NCBI RefSeq assembly: GCF_024448985.1
Contig: NZ_JAMOII010000010.1
Location: 62,001 to 126,000, forward strand
Length of the DNA: 64,000 nt
Source: Stutzerimonas stutzeri
Lineage (GTDB): Bacteria > Pseudomonadota > Gammaproteobacteria > Pseudomonadales > Pseudomonadaceae
Reading direction: 5' to 3'
In this document: one piece after another, positions 56,734 through 64,000 of the stretch
How the letters are laid out: each line of letters opens with the position of its first letter
How positions within the stretch are numbered: position 1 is the stretch's first letter
Made by a program: the position numbers and the translations under genes
Notes under the pieces: model-generated
The model's database searches: none
What the model was told of the DNA's origin: nothing
What the model saw: the letters and a program-made list of their open reading frames with translations, nothing else

Positions 56734-57213
56734 TCAGTTCCCCTTCGCGAGTGGGTCGACGGTCTGGATGCCCTGCTCGTCGAGGGTCAGCTCGATGCGG
56801 TTCTGCGCCTTGTGCTGCAGCGGGATGACGAAACGCCAACTGGCTTCCGGCAGGTCGCGGTAGGCGGCCAGTACACCGACATAGCGGCTGTGTTCTTGCA
56901 CGAATAACTTGAGATCGCGCTGCTCGCCGGGGCGTAGTTCCAACTCTTCCTGAATCACCAGGTCCGGTGACAGGGCTTCCTTTGGGCGCTGGTAGAGCGA
57001 GAAGAAGTCAGCGTTCTCGAAGGCCACCGGATGCGTGAGTTCGATCAGGCGTATCACGATGGGCGATGGGCGGCCGTTGAGGTCGGGATTGAGCCGGTCG
57101 CTGCCCTGCAACGACAGGTCCAGCTTGGTCAGATGGGAATTGGGCGAGAGCGCCGAGCAGCCAGCGAGCGCGGCCAGCGCAGCAAGCACCGCAGCGGAAA
57201 AAAAGCGAGACAT
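56734..57213 (-). CDS. tssJ: T6SS outer-membrane lipoprotein TssJ
   Basis: 159 residues from ATG 57213 with AAGGA 8 bp upstream; ATG 57222 overlaps the fha stop (ATGA). Signal peptide with lipobox LAGC (FFSAAVLAALAALAGCSALS). The conserved TssJ fold features NGRPSPIVIRLIEL and FFSLYQ are visible. It holds TssM at the outer membrane. Confidence 0.95.
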   Translation of the reverse strand: MSRFFSAAVLAALAALAGCSALSPNSHLTKLDLSLQGSDRLNPDLNGRPSPIVIRLIELTHPVAFENADFFSLYQRPKEALSPDLVIQEELELRPGEQRDLKLFVQEHSRYVGVLAAYRDLPEASWRFVIPLQHKAQNRIELTLDEQGIQTVDPLAKGN

Positions 57214-57218
57214 GGACA

Positions 57219-58412
57219 TCATCCTTGAAGGTCGGTGTTGAGCGTCGCGATCAGGCGCACCTGCTCCTCGTAAGCCTGTGCGAAGTCGCGTGTGAACTGC
57301 CGTTCGCTCCAGTCGTCGTCGCGCTGCATGGCTTGATGCAGTCGCCGATAGGCGCGCCAGCGGCCGCCGGAGGTGGTAATCAGTGGTTTATTGTCGCGCT
57401 CGAAACGCAGTGCCAATTGCTCCGGCGAGAGTTGCTCGAACATGCCCTTGATGGCGGCCCGGCTGGCGGCCAGCATCGCCACCTGATGCGCCTGCAGATC
57501 CCGATAGGCACGCCCCACGGCTTGCTCTGCCGGCAGCTGGCCGGCTTTGCCGCCGCGCAGCAGAAGGCTCAGCGCTTCGCCACTGTCGATGCTGTGCTTG
57601 AGCGGGTTATTGCCGGCGCTCTGCATGGTGGTCAGCGACAGACGCAACTCGTTTTTCAACTCGCCACGGGTGCGCAGCGCCTGCTGCAGTCCGCCGACGC
57701 TCTGCTTGAGCAGGCTCGCCGTCTTTAGCGCCAGCGCTTGGCGTGCCTGCTCGTCAAGATCGTGCAGGCTGACGCCTAGCGCCTCGCCGAATCGCGTCCA
57801 GAAGTCCGGCGGCAGACGTTCGGGTTCGGCCGCGGCCTTGGGTTGGGCGGCTGGGGCTGGCATCACCAGTTCGGGAATCTGCAGATTTTCTTCGTCGATC
57901 TGTGCGTAGTCACGTTGTTGCGCCTGGGCTCGAGACGGGGCGAGCACGGCGGTAAGGTCGTCCACCTCGGCGTATACGCGCTCCTGCTGGTCCATTGCGG
58001 TCAGCGGGTCGAGGTCGAGAAAGGCATCGTCGGGAATGATGCTGCCGGCTGGCTGCGGGCGCCCGATGTCACCTTCGAAAGAGGCTGGATCTTGGATCAA
58101 CCGAGCGCGGATCTCGAAGTCACCCAGGCAGTAAACGCTGCCGTGTTCGATTCGCTGCGCCCGACCCTTGTCCAGGCTGGCGCCGGTGTCCTTGAGCTGA
58201 ATGCCGTTGCTGCTGGTGTCGGTGAGGAAGAACGCGCCGTCCCGGTAGCTCACCTCGGCGTGGCGGCTGGATAACACGCGCTTGCGGTCCGGGATTACCC
58301 AGTCGCAATCCTCGGCACGGCCAATGATGCCGCCGGCCTGCTTGAAGGTTTTGCTGCTAATTAGGCCCGGTACGAATTGCTGCGCACTGACCATATCGAA
58401 AACCAGTTCCAT
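57219..58412 (-). CDS. fha: T6SS FHA-domain protein (TagH/Fha2-like)
   Basis: 397 residues. The N-terminal FHA domain (GIIGRAEDCDWVIPD, LSSRHAEVSYRDG, TSSNGIQLK) binds phosphothreonine. The C-terminal TagH region starts near 200 (FWTRFGEALGVSLHDL). Expected target of the kinase/phosphatase pair encoded downstream. Excellent RBS position. Confidence 0.93.
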   Translation of the reverse strand: MELVFDMVSAQQFVPGLISSKTFKQAGGIIGRAEDCDWVIPDRKRVLSSRHAEVSYRDGAFFLTDTSSNGIQLKDTGASLDKGRAQRIEHGSVYCLGDFEIRARLIQDPASFEGDIGRPQPAGSIIPDDAFLDLDPLTAMDQQERVYAEVDDLTAVLAPSRAQAQQRDYAQIDEENLQIPELVMPAPAAQPKAAAEPERLPPDFWTRFGEALGVSLHDLDEQARQALALKTASLLKQSVGGLQQALRTRGELKNELRLSLTTMQSAGNNPLKHSIDSGEALSLLLRGGKAGQLPAEQAVGRAYRDLQAHQVAMLAASRAAIKGMFEQLSPEQLALRFERDNKPLITTSGGRWRAYRRLHQAMQRDDDWSERQFTRDFAQAYEEQVRLIATLNTDLQG

Positions 58413-58432
58413 GGCTTTTTTCTCCTGGCAGA

Positions 58433-58567
58433 TCAGTTGCCGCGAGACGATGCCTGCGGATCACCCAGCGGGCGATACTCGTCGTCGTTGAACTTGTAGT
58501 TGCCGGAGCAACCGGCAAGGGCGAGGGATGCAGCGAAAAAAACGAGGGCGCAATAGCGGGCTAGCAC
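58433..58567 (-). CDS. 44-residue T6SS-linked lipoprotein
   Basis: A very short gene missed by length cut-offs: GTG start at 58567 preceded by AAGGAGGA, stop at 58433. Product VLARYCALVFFAASLALAGC then SGNYKFNDDEYRPLGDPQASSRGN; the lipobox LAGC at Cys20 leaves a mature peptide of about 25 residues. It lies between sfa and fha, 20 bp before fha, where P. aeruginosa has the small gene PA1664 (orfX) in the H2-T6SS. Function unknown. Confidence 0.82.
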   Translation of the reverse strand: MLARYCALVFFAASLALAGCSGNYKFNDDEYRPLGDPQASSRGN

Positions 58568-58768
58568 GCGATTTCCTCCTTGAAAGCGTGTGGGCGGACT
58601 GCCCCGCTAACGCAAATGGCGAGGCGGGACGCAGGCGGTGCATTAAAGTTCACCCGCCTGCTCGCGTGGGTGAACAAGGTCACGAAAAAGGGCGGGGTTG
58701 GCTTGGAAACGAGAGCTATGACTAATAAGCGCTGCATCATCCACGCCGGACGTTTGTTCAGGTTGGTA

Positions 58769-60340
58769 TCAGCGATCGGAAGGGCCTGGTTTCTTGAGCT
58801 CAGAGATGGCGCTCACGCCCAGCCGGTCCATGCGATAGAGCAGCGTCCGGCGCGGCAGGCCCAGTTCGCGGGCTGCCTGACTCTGATTGCCGCCATTCTT
58901 GCGTAGGGAATCGATCAACAGGCTGCGCTCGACTCGCTCCAGCCGCTCGCGCAGGTTGAGGGTGCTGTCGAGCGCGTCTTCCACCGTGCGTAGGTTGAAA
59001 TGCTCTGGTAGTAATTCGCCGCCATCGCAGAGCAGCACAGCGCGCTCGACGAGTCCCTTGAGTTCGCGCACATTCCCTGGGAAACCATAGCCGGCTAGCT
59101 GCTCCAATGCGGCGTCCGACCAACGCACCGCATCGCGCTGCAGGAAGCCGCAGGCCTTTTCGGCGAAATGTCGAGCCAGGCGCAGGATGTCCTGGTCGCG
59201 CTCGCGCAGGGGTGGCAGTTCGATGGGGAACAGCGAGAGACGGTAGTAGAGGTCCTCGCGGAAGCGGCCCTGCTCGACGCGCTTGAGCAGATCCTGATGC
59301 GTTGCGGCGACGATGCGCACGTCGACCTTGTGGATGCGCGTGCTGCCCAGCGGTCGGACTTCGCCCTCCTGCAGGACCCGCAACAGCTTGGCCTGCAGGG
59401 TCAGCGGCATGTCGCCGATTTCATCGAGAAACAGCGTGCCGCCGTCGGCTGCGTCGAACAGACCTTCGTGGTCGCGCTCGGCGCCGGTGAAGGCACCCTT
59501 GCGATAGCCGAATAGCTCGCTTTCGAGCAGATGCTCGGGCAGCGCCGCGCAGTTTTGCACGACGAATGCCTGACTGCGGCGTGCACCGCAATCATGGATG
59601 GCACGAGCAACCAACTCTTTGCCGGTACCGGTCTCGCCAGTGAGAAGCACACTAACCGGATTGTGCAGTACCTTTCCGATCAGCCTATAAACGGCGCGCA
59701 TGCGCGGACTGTCGCCGATCAGTCCGTAATCGCTGGCGCACGGTCGTGCTGTTGGGATTTGCGCGAGGGAGGGCTGTGTCGCACCGTGCAAACGATGCAG
59801 CAGCTGCACTTGGCCAAGCGCAAAGCGGCCCAGGTTGGCGAGGCTTTGCGCCGCGTCACTGAGATCGCGGTCCACAATATTCGCTGCCACCAACAACCCG
59901 GCGGCATGGCCCTGCGCATCTTGTAAAGGTAGGCACAGCAGGCTGCGCCACGGCCGCGCTGACTCGGGTAGAAATCCGGTCTGGTGCAGGCTGGTGTCGA
60001 GCGTAGCGAGGCTCAGTGGACGATTCTGATTGAGGCAATATTGCAGCAGCTGTTCGCCGTCGTAGTCGCTTGGCAGGCTCGCGGCCTCGTGCCGCTGCTG
60101 TTTGCCTTCGAACCATTCGGCCGCCAGCATCAGGCGGGTATGGGTTGCATCGAGCAGATACAGTTGGGCGAGCGGACAGTCGGTCAACTGCGCCGCGATC
60201 TCAATCAGCCCATCCAGCCAATCGTCGGAATCGGACGAGCAGGACAGCTGGGCGAAGCGGCCCAGGAGCGAATCGGCGTCCAGCGAGGGTGGCGATTCGG
60301 CGAATACCGCCTTAAGCGAACTCACAGACAACCATCCCAT
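58769..60340 (-). CDS. sfa: Sigma-54-dependent T6SS activator (Sfa/VasH-like)
   Basis: 523 residues from ATG 60340; a GTG at 60325 is an alternative, and the start overlaps the clpV stop by about 29 bp. GAF-like N-terminal domain, then a sigma-54 AAA+ domain with Walker [15 protein letters not shown] loop ([16 protein letters not shown]) and DEIGDMPL, and a C-terminal Fis-type HTH ([20 protein letters not shown]). It most likely activates T6SS transcription with RpoN. Confidence 0.93.
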   Translation of the reverse strand: MGWLSVSSLKAVFAESPPSLDADSLLGRFAQLSCSSDSDDWLDGLIEIAAQLTDCPLAQLYLLDATHTRLMLAAEWFEGKQQRHEAASLPSDYDGEQLLQYCLNQNRPLSLATLDTSLHQTGFLPESARPWRSLLCLPLQDAQGHAAGLLVAANIVDRDLSDAAQSLANLGRFALGQVQLLHRLHGATQPSLAQIPTARPCASDYGLIGDSPRMRAVYRLIGKVLHNPVSVLLTGETGTGKELVARAIHDCGARRSQAFVVQNCAALPEHLLESELFGYRKGAFTGAERDHEGLFDAADGGTLFLDEIGDMPLTLQAKLLRVLQEGEVRPLGSTRIHKVDVRIVAATHQDLLKRVEQGRFREDLYYRLSLFPIELPPLRERDQDILRLARHFAEKACGFLQRDAVRWSDAALEQLAGYGFPGNVRELKGLVERAVLLCDGGELLPEHFNLRTVEDALDSTLNLRERLERVERSLLIDSLRKNGGNQSQAARELGLPRRTLLYRMDRLGVSAISELKKPGPSDR

Positions 60341-62912
60341 CAGCGTCGAGCGTGGCGTGCACTTGAGTAAGCGCTTCGCCGCCGGCCATGGCATCGAGCA
60401 GGCGATCAACGACCTGCGGTTGCAGGTATTGGTCGATCAGATGGTCGATCAGGCGCGCGCCGCTGTCGCTGTGGGTGCAGCGCTCGGCCAGGTCGTCCAC
60501 CAGTGCTTCGCAGTGGCTGAAACGCAGTTGGCGACGGGCCAGGCGCTCGGCGAAGCGCGACAGCTTGAGCGCCACCAGTTCTCTGAGCAGCTCGCCCTGC
60601 ACCGGGTAGTAGGGTACGACGCGCATGCGGGCGAGCAGCGCCGGTTTGAAGTGCTGGGTCAGGGCAGGGCGGATGGCCAGTTCCAGCTCTTCGGCCGCCG
60701 GCTGCTGGCCGCCCTGGCAGAGGTTGGCGATACGGTCGCTGGCCAGGTTGCTGGTCATCAGAATCAAGGTGTTGCGGAAGTTGATTTCACGGCCCTCGCC
60801 ATCATTGGCTACGCCCTTGTCGAAGATCTGATAGAAGATGTTCATCACGTCCGGGTCGGCTTTCTCGACTTCGTCGAGCAGCACCACCGAGTATGGTTTC
60901 TGTCGCACCGCCTCGGTCAGCATGCCGCCTTCGCCGTAGCCCACGTAGCCGGGCGGCGCACCGATCAGCCGGGATACGCTGTGCTTCTCTTGGAATTCCG
61001 ACATGTTTATGGTGGTCAGGAAACGCTCGCCGCCGTATAGGAGGTCGGCCATCGCCAAGGCGGTTTCGGTTTTGCCGACTCCGCTTGGGCCGACTAGCAG
61101 GAACACGCCAACCGGCGCATCCGGCTTGTTTAGACCGGCGGCGGTGGCGCGCATCGAGCGGTCCAGCGCTTCGATGGCTTGCTCCTGGCCCCGTACGCGC
61201 CGGCGCAGATCGTCGGCGAAGCTGAGTACCTTGCTGTTGTGCTCGCGCGCCAGCTGAGAGAGGGGCACGCCGGTCCAGTGGCTGATCACCTCGGCCACCA
61301 GGCGTGGGCAGACTTCGTAGCTCACCAGCCGTTCGGTGGTCTGCGCGCTGGCGAGCTCGGCCTGTAGATCACGCAGCTCGGCTTCGAGCTGTTCGAGGTT
61401 GGAATGCGCTCCTTGTTCGGTCTTGATTTCGGGGTTCAGTCGAGTGGTAGCGCATTGCTTGCGCAACTCCAGCAGGCGCTCGGCGAGGCTGCGTTGAGCT
61501 GACCAGCGGGTCTCCAGCTGTTCGAGTTCGGCGCGGGCACTGGCCAGGCGGGTTTCCAGACGGTTCAGCCCATCGGTTTCGATCTGCAGACCGGCGTCAA
61601 GATCGCGGCGCAGGGCCAGCCCCTGACGCTCACCTTCGGCGATTTCACTACGCAGACGTTCCAGCGCTTCCGGCGCGGCCGCCAGGCTGATACGTACCCG
61701 GGCGCAGGCGGTATCGAGCACGTCTACCGCCTTGTCCGGCAACTGGCGCCCGGTGAGGTAACGGGCTGATAGCTCGGCGGCGGCGACCACGGCGTCGTCG
61801 CGCAGGTAGATGCCGTGGCTCTTTTCGTAGACCGGCGCGAGGCCGCGGAGGATGGTCACCGCTTCGTCGACGGTGGGTTCGTGCAACTGGACGGGTTGGA
61901 AGCGGCGGGCGAGGGCGGGGTCCTTCTCGAAGTATTTCTTGTATTCGCTCCAGGTGGTGGCGGCGATGGTGCGCAATTCCCCTCGCGCCAGGGCCGGCTT
62001 GAGCAGGTTGGCTGCATCGCCACTGCCGGCCTGACCACCAGCGCCGATCAGAGTGTGGGCTTCGTCGATGAACAGGATGATCGGCTTGGGCGAGGCCTTG
62101 ACCTCGTCGATTACTCCCTGCAGGCGGCGTTCGAACTCGCCCTTGACACTTGCGCCGGCTTGTAAAAGGCCGAGGTCCAGGCACAGCAGCTCAACGCTCT
62201 TGAGCGCATCCGGCACCTCTCCGTGGGCGATGCGCAGCGCCAGGCCTTCGACGATAGCAGTCTTGCCGACACCGGCTTCGCCAACCACGATCGGGTTGCT
62301 CTTGCGGCGACGGGCGAGGATGTCGATCATCTGGCGGATCGCCGCGTCGCGACACAGTACCGGGTCTAGCTTGCCGTCGCGTGCCTGTTGGGTGAAGTTG
62401 TGGGTGAAGCGCGACAGGTTGGATTCGCCCGCTGGCGCTGCCTTGCCTGGAGCAGCCTGCGGCTGCTGCGACAGCGCGAACTCGCGCAGGCGCTCGGCAT
62501 TCAGGCGCGCCAACAGCGGCTGATAGTGGCTGCCGGCGTAACGCATCGGGTTGCGTAGCAGCGCAAGGATCAGCGCGGCTTGGTCGATCTGGCTCTGGCC
62601 CAGTTCGAGATTGCCAACCAACAGGGCGTCTTGTAGCCACTGCACCAATTCTGCAGAAAAGACCGGGTTGCGCGATTCACTGTGCTCACCGCGCGGCTGC
62701 AGTGACTGGGCCAGCGTGCCCGGTTCGATGCTGGCGTCTTGCAGAGCACGCGCGAGCAAGCCTTCGGGGCGCTCCAGCAGGCCCAGCAGCACATCTTCGA
62801 CCAGGATCTTGCTGCCGCCCCGCGTTACACAGCGTTCGGCTGCGACTTCCAGGTCGCGCTTGGTCTCGGAATCGAGGGCCTGGACCAATTGTTGGAGGTC
62901 TACATTAATCAT
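60312..62912 (-). CDS. clpV: T6SS sheath-disassembly ATPase ClpV/TssH
   Basis: 866 residues. Clp N-domain, two AAA+ modules with Walker A motifs GEAGVGKT and [12 protein letters not shown], and coiled-coil middle domain (about 400-520). It recycles contracted TssBC sheath. Starts 11 bp after tssG. Confidence 0.96.
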   Translation of the reverse strand: MINVDLQQLVQALDSETKRDLEVAAERCVTRGGSKILVEDVLLGLLERPEGLLARALQDASIEPGTLAQSLQPRGEHSESRNPVFSAELVQWLQDALLVGNLELGQSQIDQAALILALLRNPMRYAGSHYQPLLARLNAERLREFALSQQPQAAPGKAAPAGESNLSRFTHNFTQQARDGKLDPVLCRDAAIRQMIDILARRRKSNPIVVGEAGVGKTAIVEGLALRIAHGEVPDALKSVELLCLDLGLLQAGASVKGEFERRLQGVIDEVKASPKPIILFIDEAHTLIGAGGQAGSGDAANLLKPALARGELRTIAATTWSEYKKYFEKDPALARRFQPVQLHEPTVDEAVTILRGLAPVYEKSHGIYLRDDAVVAAAELSARYLTGRQLPDKAVDVLDTACARVRISLAAAPEALERLRSEIAEGERQGLALRRDLDAGLQIETDGLNRLETRLASARAELEQLETRWSAQRSLAERLLELRKQCATTRLNPEIKTEQGAHSNLEQLEAELRDLQAELASAQTTERLVSYEVCPRLVAEVISHWTGVPLSQLAREHNSKVLSFADDLRRRVRGQEQAIEALDRSMRATAAGLNKPDAPVGVFLLVGPSGVGKTETALAMADLLYGGERFLTTINMSEFQEKHSVSRLIGAPPGYVGYGEGGMLTEAVRQKPYSVVLLDEVEKADPDVMNIFYQIFDKGVANDGEGREINFRNTLILMTSNLASDRIANLCQGGQQPAAEELELAIRPALTQHFKPALLARMRVVPYYPVQGELLRELVALKLSRFAERLARRQLRFSHCEALVDDLAERCTHSDSGARLIDHLIDQYLQPQVVDRLLDAMAGGEALTQVHATLDADGMVVCEFA

Positions 62913-62923
62913 TTCATCATTCC

Positions 62924-63931
62924 TTAATGAGTCTGGCTGCCCAGGGTGACCATGCCGTCGGCGCGTTCGCTGCCGAGCCAGCTGGTCCAGCCGAGGCGGC
63001 AGGGATTTTCGGCACCGATGCGCAGGTCGCGAATTTCGTCCCGGCGCAGTTCCAGGCGGATGTCGTAGTCGAGCGGGTCACGCAGCGTGAAACGGACCAG
63101 CGCGCAGAGCGGCTGGTAACCGCTGCCCACGGGTAGGAATTCGTGGAAACGGTCCCAGCTCAGCTGACGGATATGGATACGGAACTTGCCGCCGCGATCA
63201 CGTACCCGCTCGCCCAGCACCAGGCTTTCGCCGAGCTGGCTGTTGGCTAGGCCGAGGCGGTTCTGCTGCTCGGCGATGATCTCGACCTGGCGCTCTAGAC
63301 ACTGCTCGATGCGTAGGTCGGCGTGTTTGAAGTAATAGCGCAGCACGGATTCGATCAGGGCGGCCGAATGTGCGCGCAGGCTGAGCAAGCCGAGATAGGG
63401 CAGCAGGCGCTTCCAGTTCAGCTCCGAGGCGGCGCGGATCTGCTCGCCGCCCAGTCCGATCAGCGCGAACAGTTGCTCAGACAGCGGATCGCGCGCGCCG
63501 CTGGAGAAGCGCGCGTGGTAGCGATATTTCTGCCATATCGGCAGCATCAGGCGCTGCAGGCGATTGTTGAACAGATCGAGGAATTCGCGCGTCGGGTTAC
63601 CCTCGGGGCTGTCGCCCAATGCCTGGTCGGCATAGAAAGCGGGCAGCGGCGAGCCGGCACCGAACAGGCTGATCAGATTAATCCGCAGGCGTGCTCGCAA
63701 CTCGCCGCGCTCTTCGAAGAACTCCACGCGATCAATGTCGCTGCCGGGAAAACCCAGGCTCGGGTTGGCCTGGAACTCCAAGTGTTCGTAGAGCGACTCT
63801 TCGTCCAGATCGGGGTGTGCAGTCTTCAGGCGGTCCATCACCAACAGTACACCCTGGAACAGGCTGTACTCGCGAATGCCCCGGCTGATCCGGTTTACAG
63901 CAGGGGCTGTTGTCCCATACGCGGCGTCCAT
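62924..63931 (-). CDS. tssG: T6SS baseplate protein TssG
   Basis: 335 residues, typical length. Family features LEFQANPSLGFPGSDI and the C-terminal RLGWTSWLG are present. Forms the baseplate wedge with TssF, TssE and TssK. Its start lies inside the tssF end (37-bp overlap). Confidence 0.95.
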   Translation of the reverse strand: MDAAYGTTAPAVNRISRGIREYSLFQGVLLVMDRLKTAHPDLDEESLYEHLEFQANPSLGFPGSDIDRVEFFEERGELRARLRINLISLFGAGSPLPAFYADQALGDSPEGNPTREFLDLFNNRLQRLMLPIWQKYRYHARFSSGARDPLSEQLFALIGLGGEQIRAASELNWKRLLPYLGLLSLRAHSAALIESVLRYYFKHADLRIEQCLERQVEIIAEQQNRLGLANSQLGESLVLGERVRDRGGKFRIHIRQLSWDRFHEFLPVGSGYQPLCALVRFTLRDPLDYDIRLELRRDEIRDLRIGAENPCRLGWTSWLGSERADGMVTLGSQTH

Positions 63932-64000
63932 TGGTACACCTCTCCCTGTGTGCTCCTGACGCGCAGCTCGTGGTACGAGTTGAGGCTGGCGTACAGCGCG
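63895..64000 (-). CDS. tssF: T6SS baseplate protein TssF, C-terminal end only
   Basis: The open frame running in from the window edge reads ALYASLNSYHELRVRS then TQGEVYQWTPRMGQQPLL and stops at TAA 63897-63895. This is the conserved C-terminus of TssF. The rest of the T6SS operon lies beyond the window. Confidence 0.85.
   Translation of the reverse strand, partial: ALYASLNSYHELRVRSTQGEVYQWTPRMGQQPLL

Overview
The window comes from a gammaproteobacterium of the Pseudomonadaceae, most likely the Pseudomonas stutzeri (Stutzerimonas) group. The coding bias is GC-rich. Two long blocks keep the gene order of the P. aeruginosa chromosome: morA-glyA, mapZ-radA, the CopD-like, YdcH and mscL genes; then the PA4576-like protease, yqhA, fklB, the PA4570 homologue, ispB, rplU-rpmA-obg-proB-creA, rpsT, murJ-ribF-ileS-lspA-fkpB-ispH and the minor pilin operon to thiO. 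The taxonomic call rests on recalled gene order and protein families, not on a search.

Layout. 1-2.1 kb: the end of a type I restriction-modification locus (minus strand), with an intact hsdM and an hsdS that loses its frame 20 codons in. 2.75-10.3 kb: signalling and c-di-GMP genes: a four-PAS GGDEF/EAL protein, serine hydroxymethyltransferase, a Cache-domain NarL-type sensor kinase with its response regulator, a frameshifted membrane methyltransferase-like gene that now reads into a MapZ-like PilZ protein, then radA. 11.8-14.6 kb: small membrane and stress genes and a diheme cytochrome c peroxidase behind an ANR-type box. 14.9-33.1 kb: conserved housekeeping genes (Lon-like protease, quinone side-chain synthesis, ribosomal proteins, Obg, proline, flavin and isoprenoid synthesis, lipoprotein signal peptidase). 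33.2-41.6 kb: the type IV pilus minor pilin operon fimT/fimU-pilV-pilW-pilX-pilY2-pilY1-pilE on the minus strand, with an unusually long PilY1. 41.65-42.7 kb: thiO.

43.4 kb to the window end: a type VI secretion (T6SS) cluster on the minus strand with the order of the P. aeruginosa H2-T6SS: tssF(partial)-tssG-clpV-sfa-small lipoprotein-fha-tssJ-tssK-tssL-tssM-PP2C phosphatase-Ser/Thr kinase-vgrG. It ends in a cargo module: a lipoprotein, a 945-residue multidomain peptidoglycan-active candidate effector (two M23-like regions, SH3b, EF-hand-like loop, pesticin-type lysozyme domain) and an overlapping LprI-type lysozyme-inhibitor gene that is the natural immunity candidate.

Most interesting: the dual-activity effector with two candidate periplasmic immunity proteins; a ~430-residue coiled-coil-like insertion in PilY1; single-base frame losses in hsdS and in the gene before mapZ; a 44-codon lipoprotein gene inside the T6SS cluster; and interspersed palindromic repeats, one of them read in frame inside VgrG.
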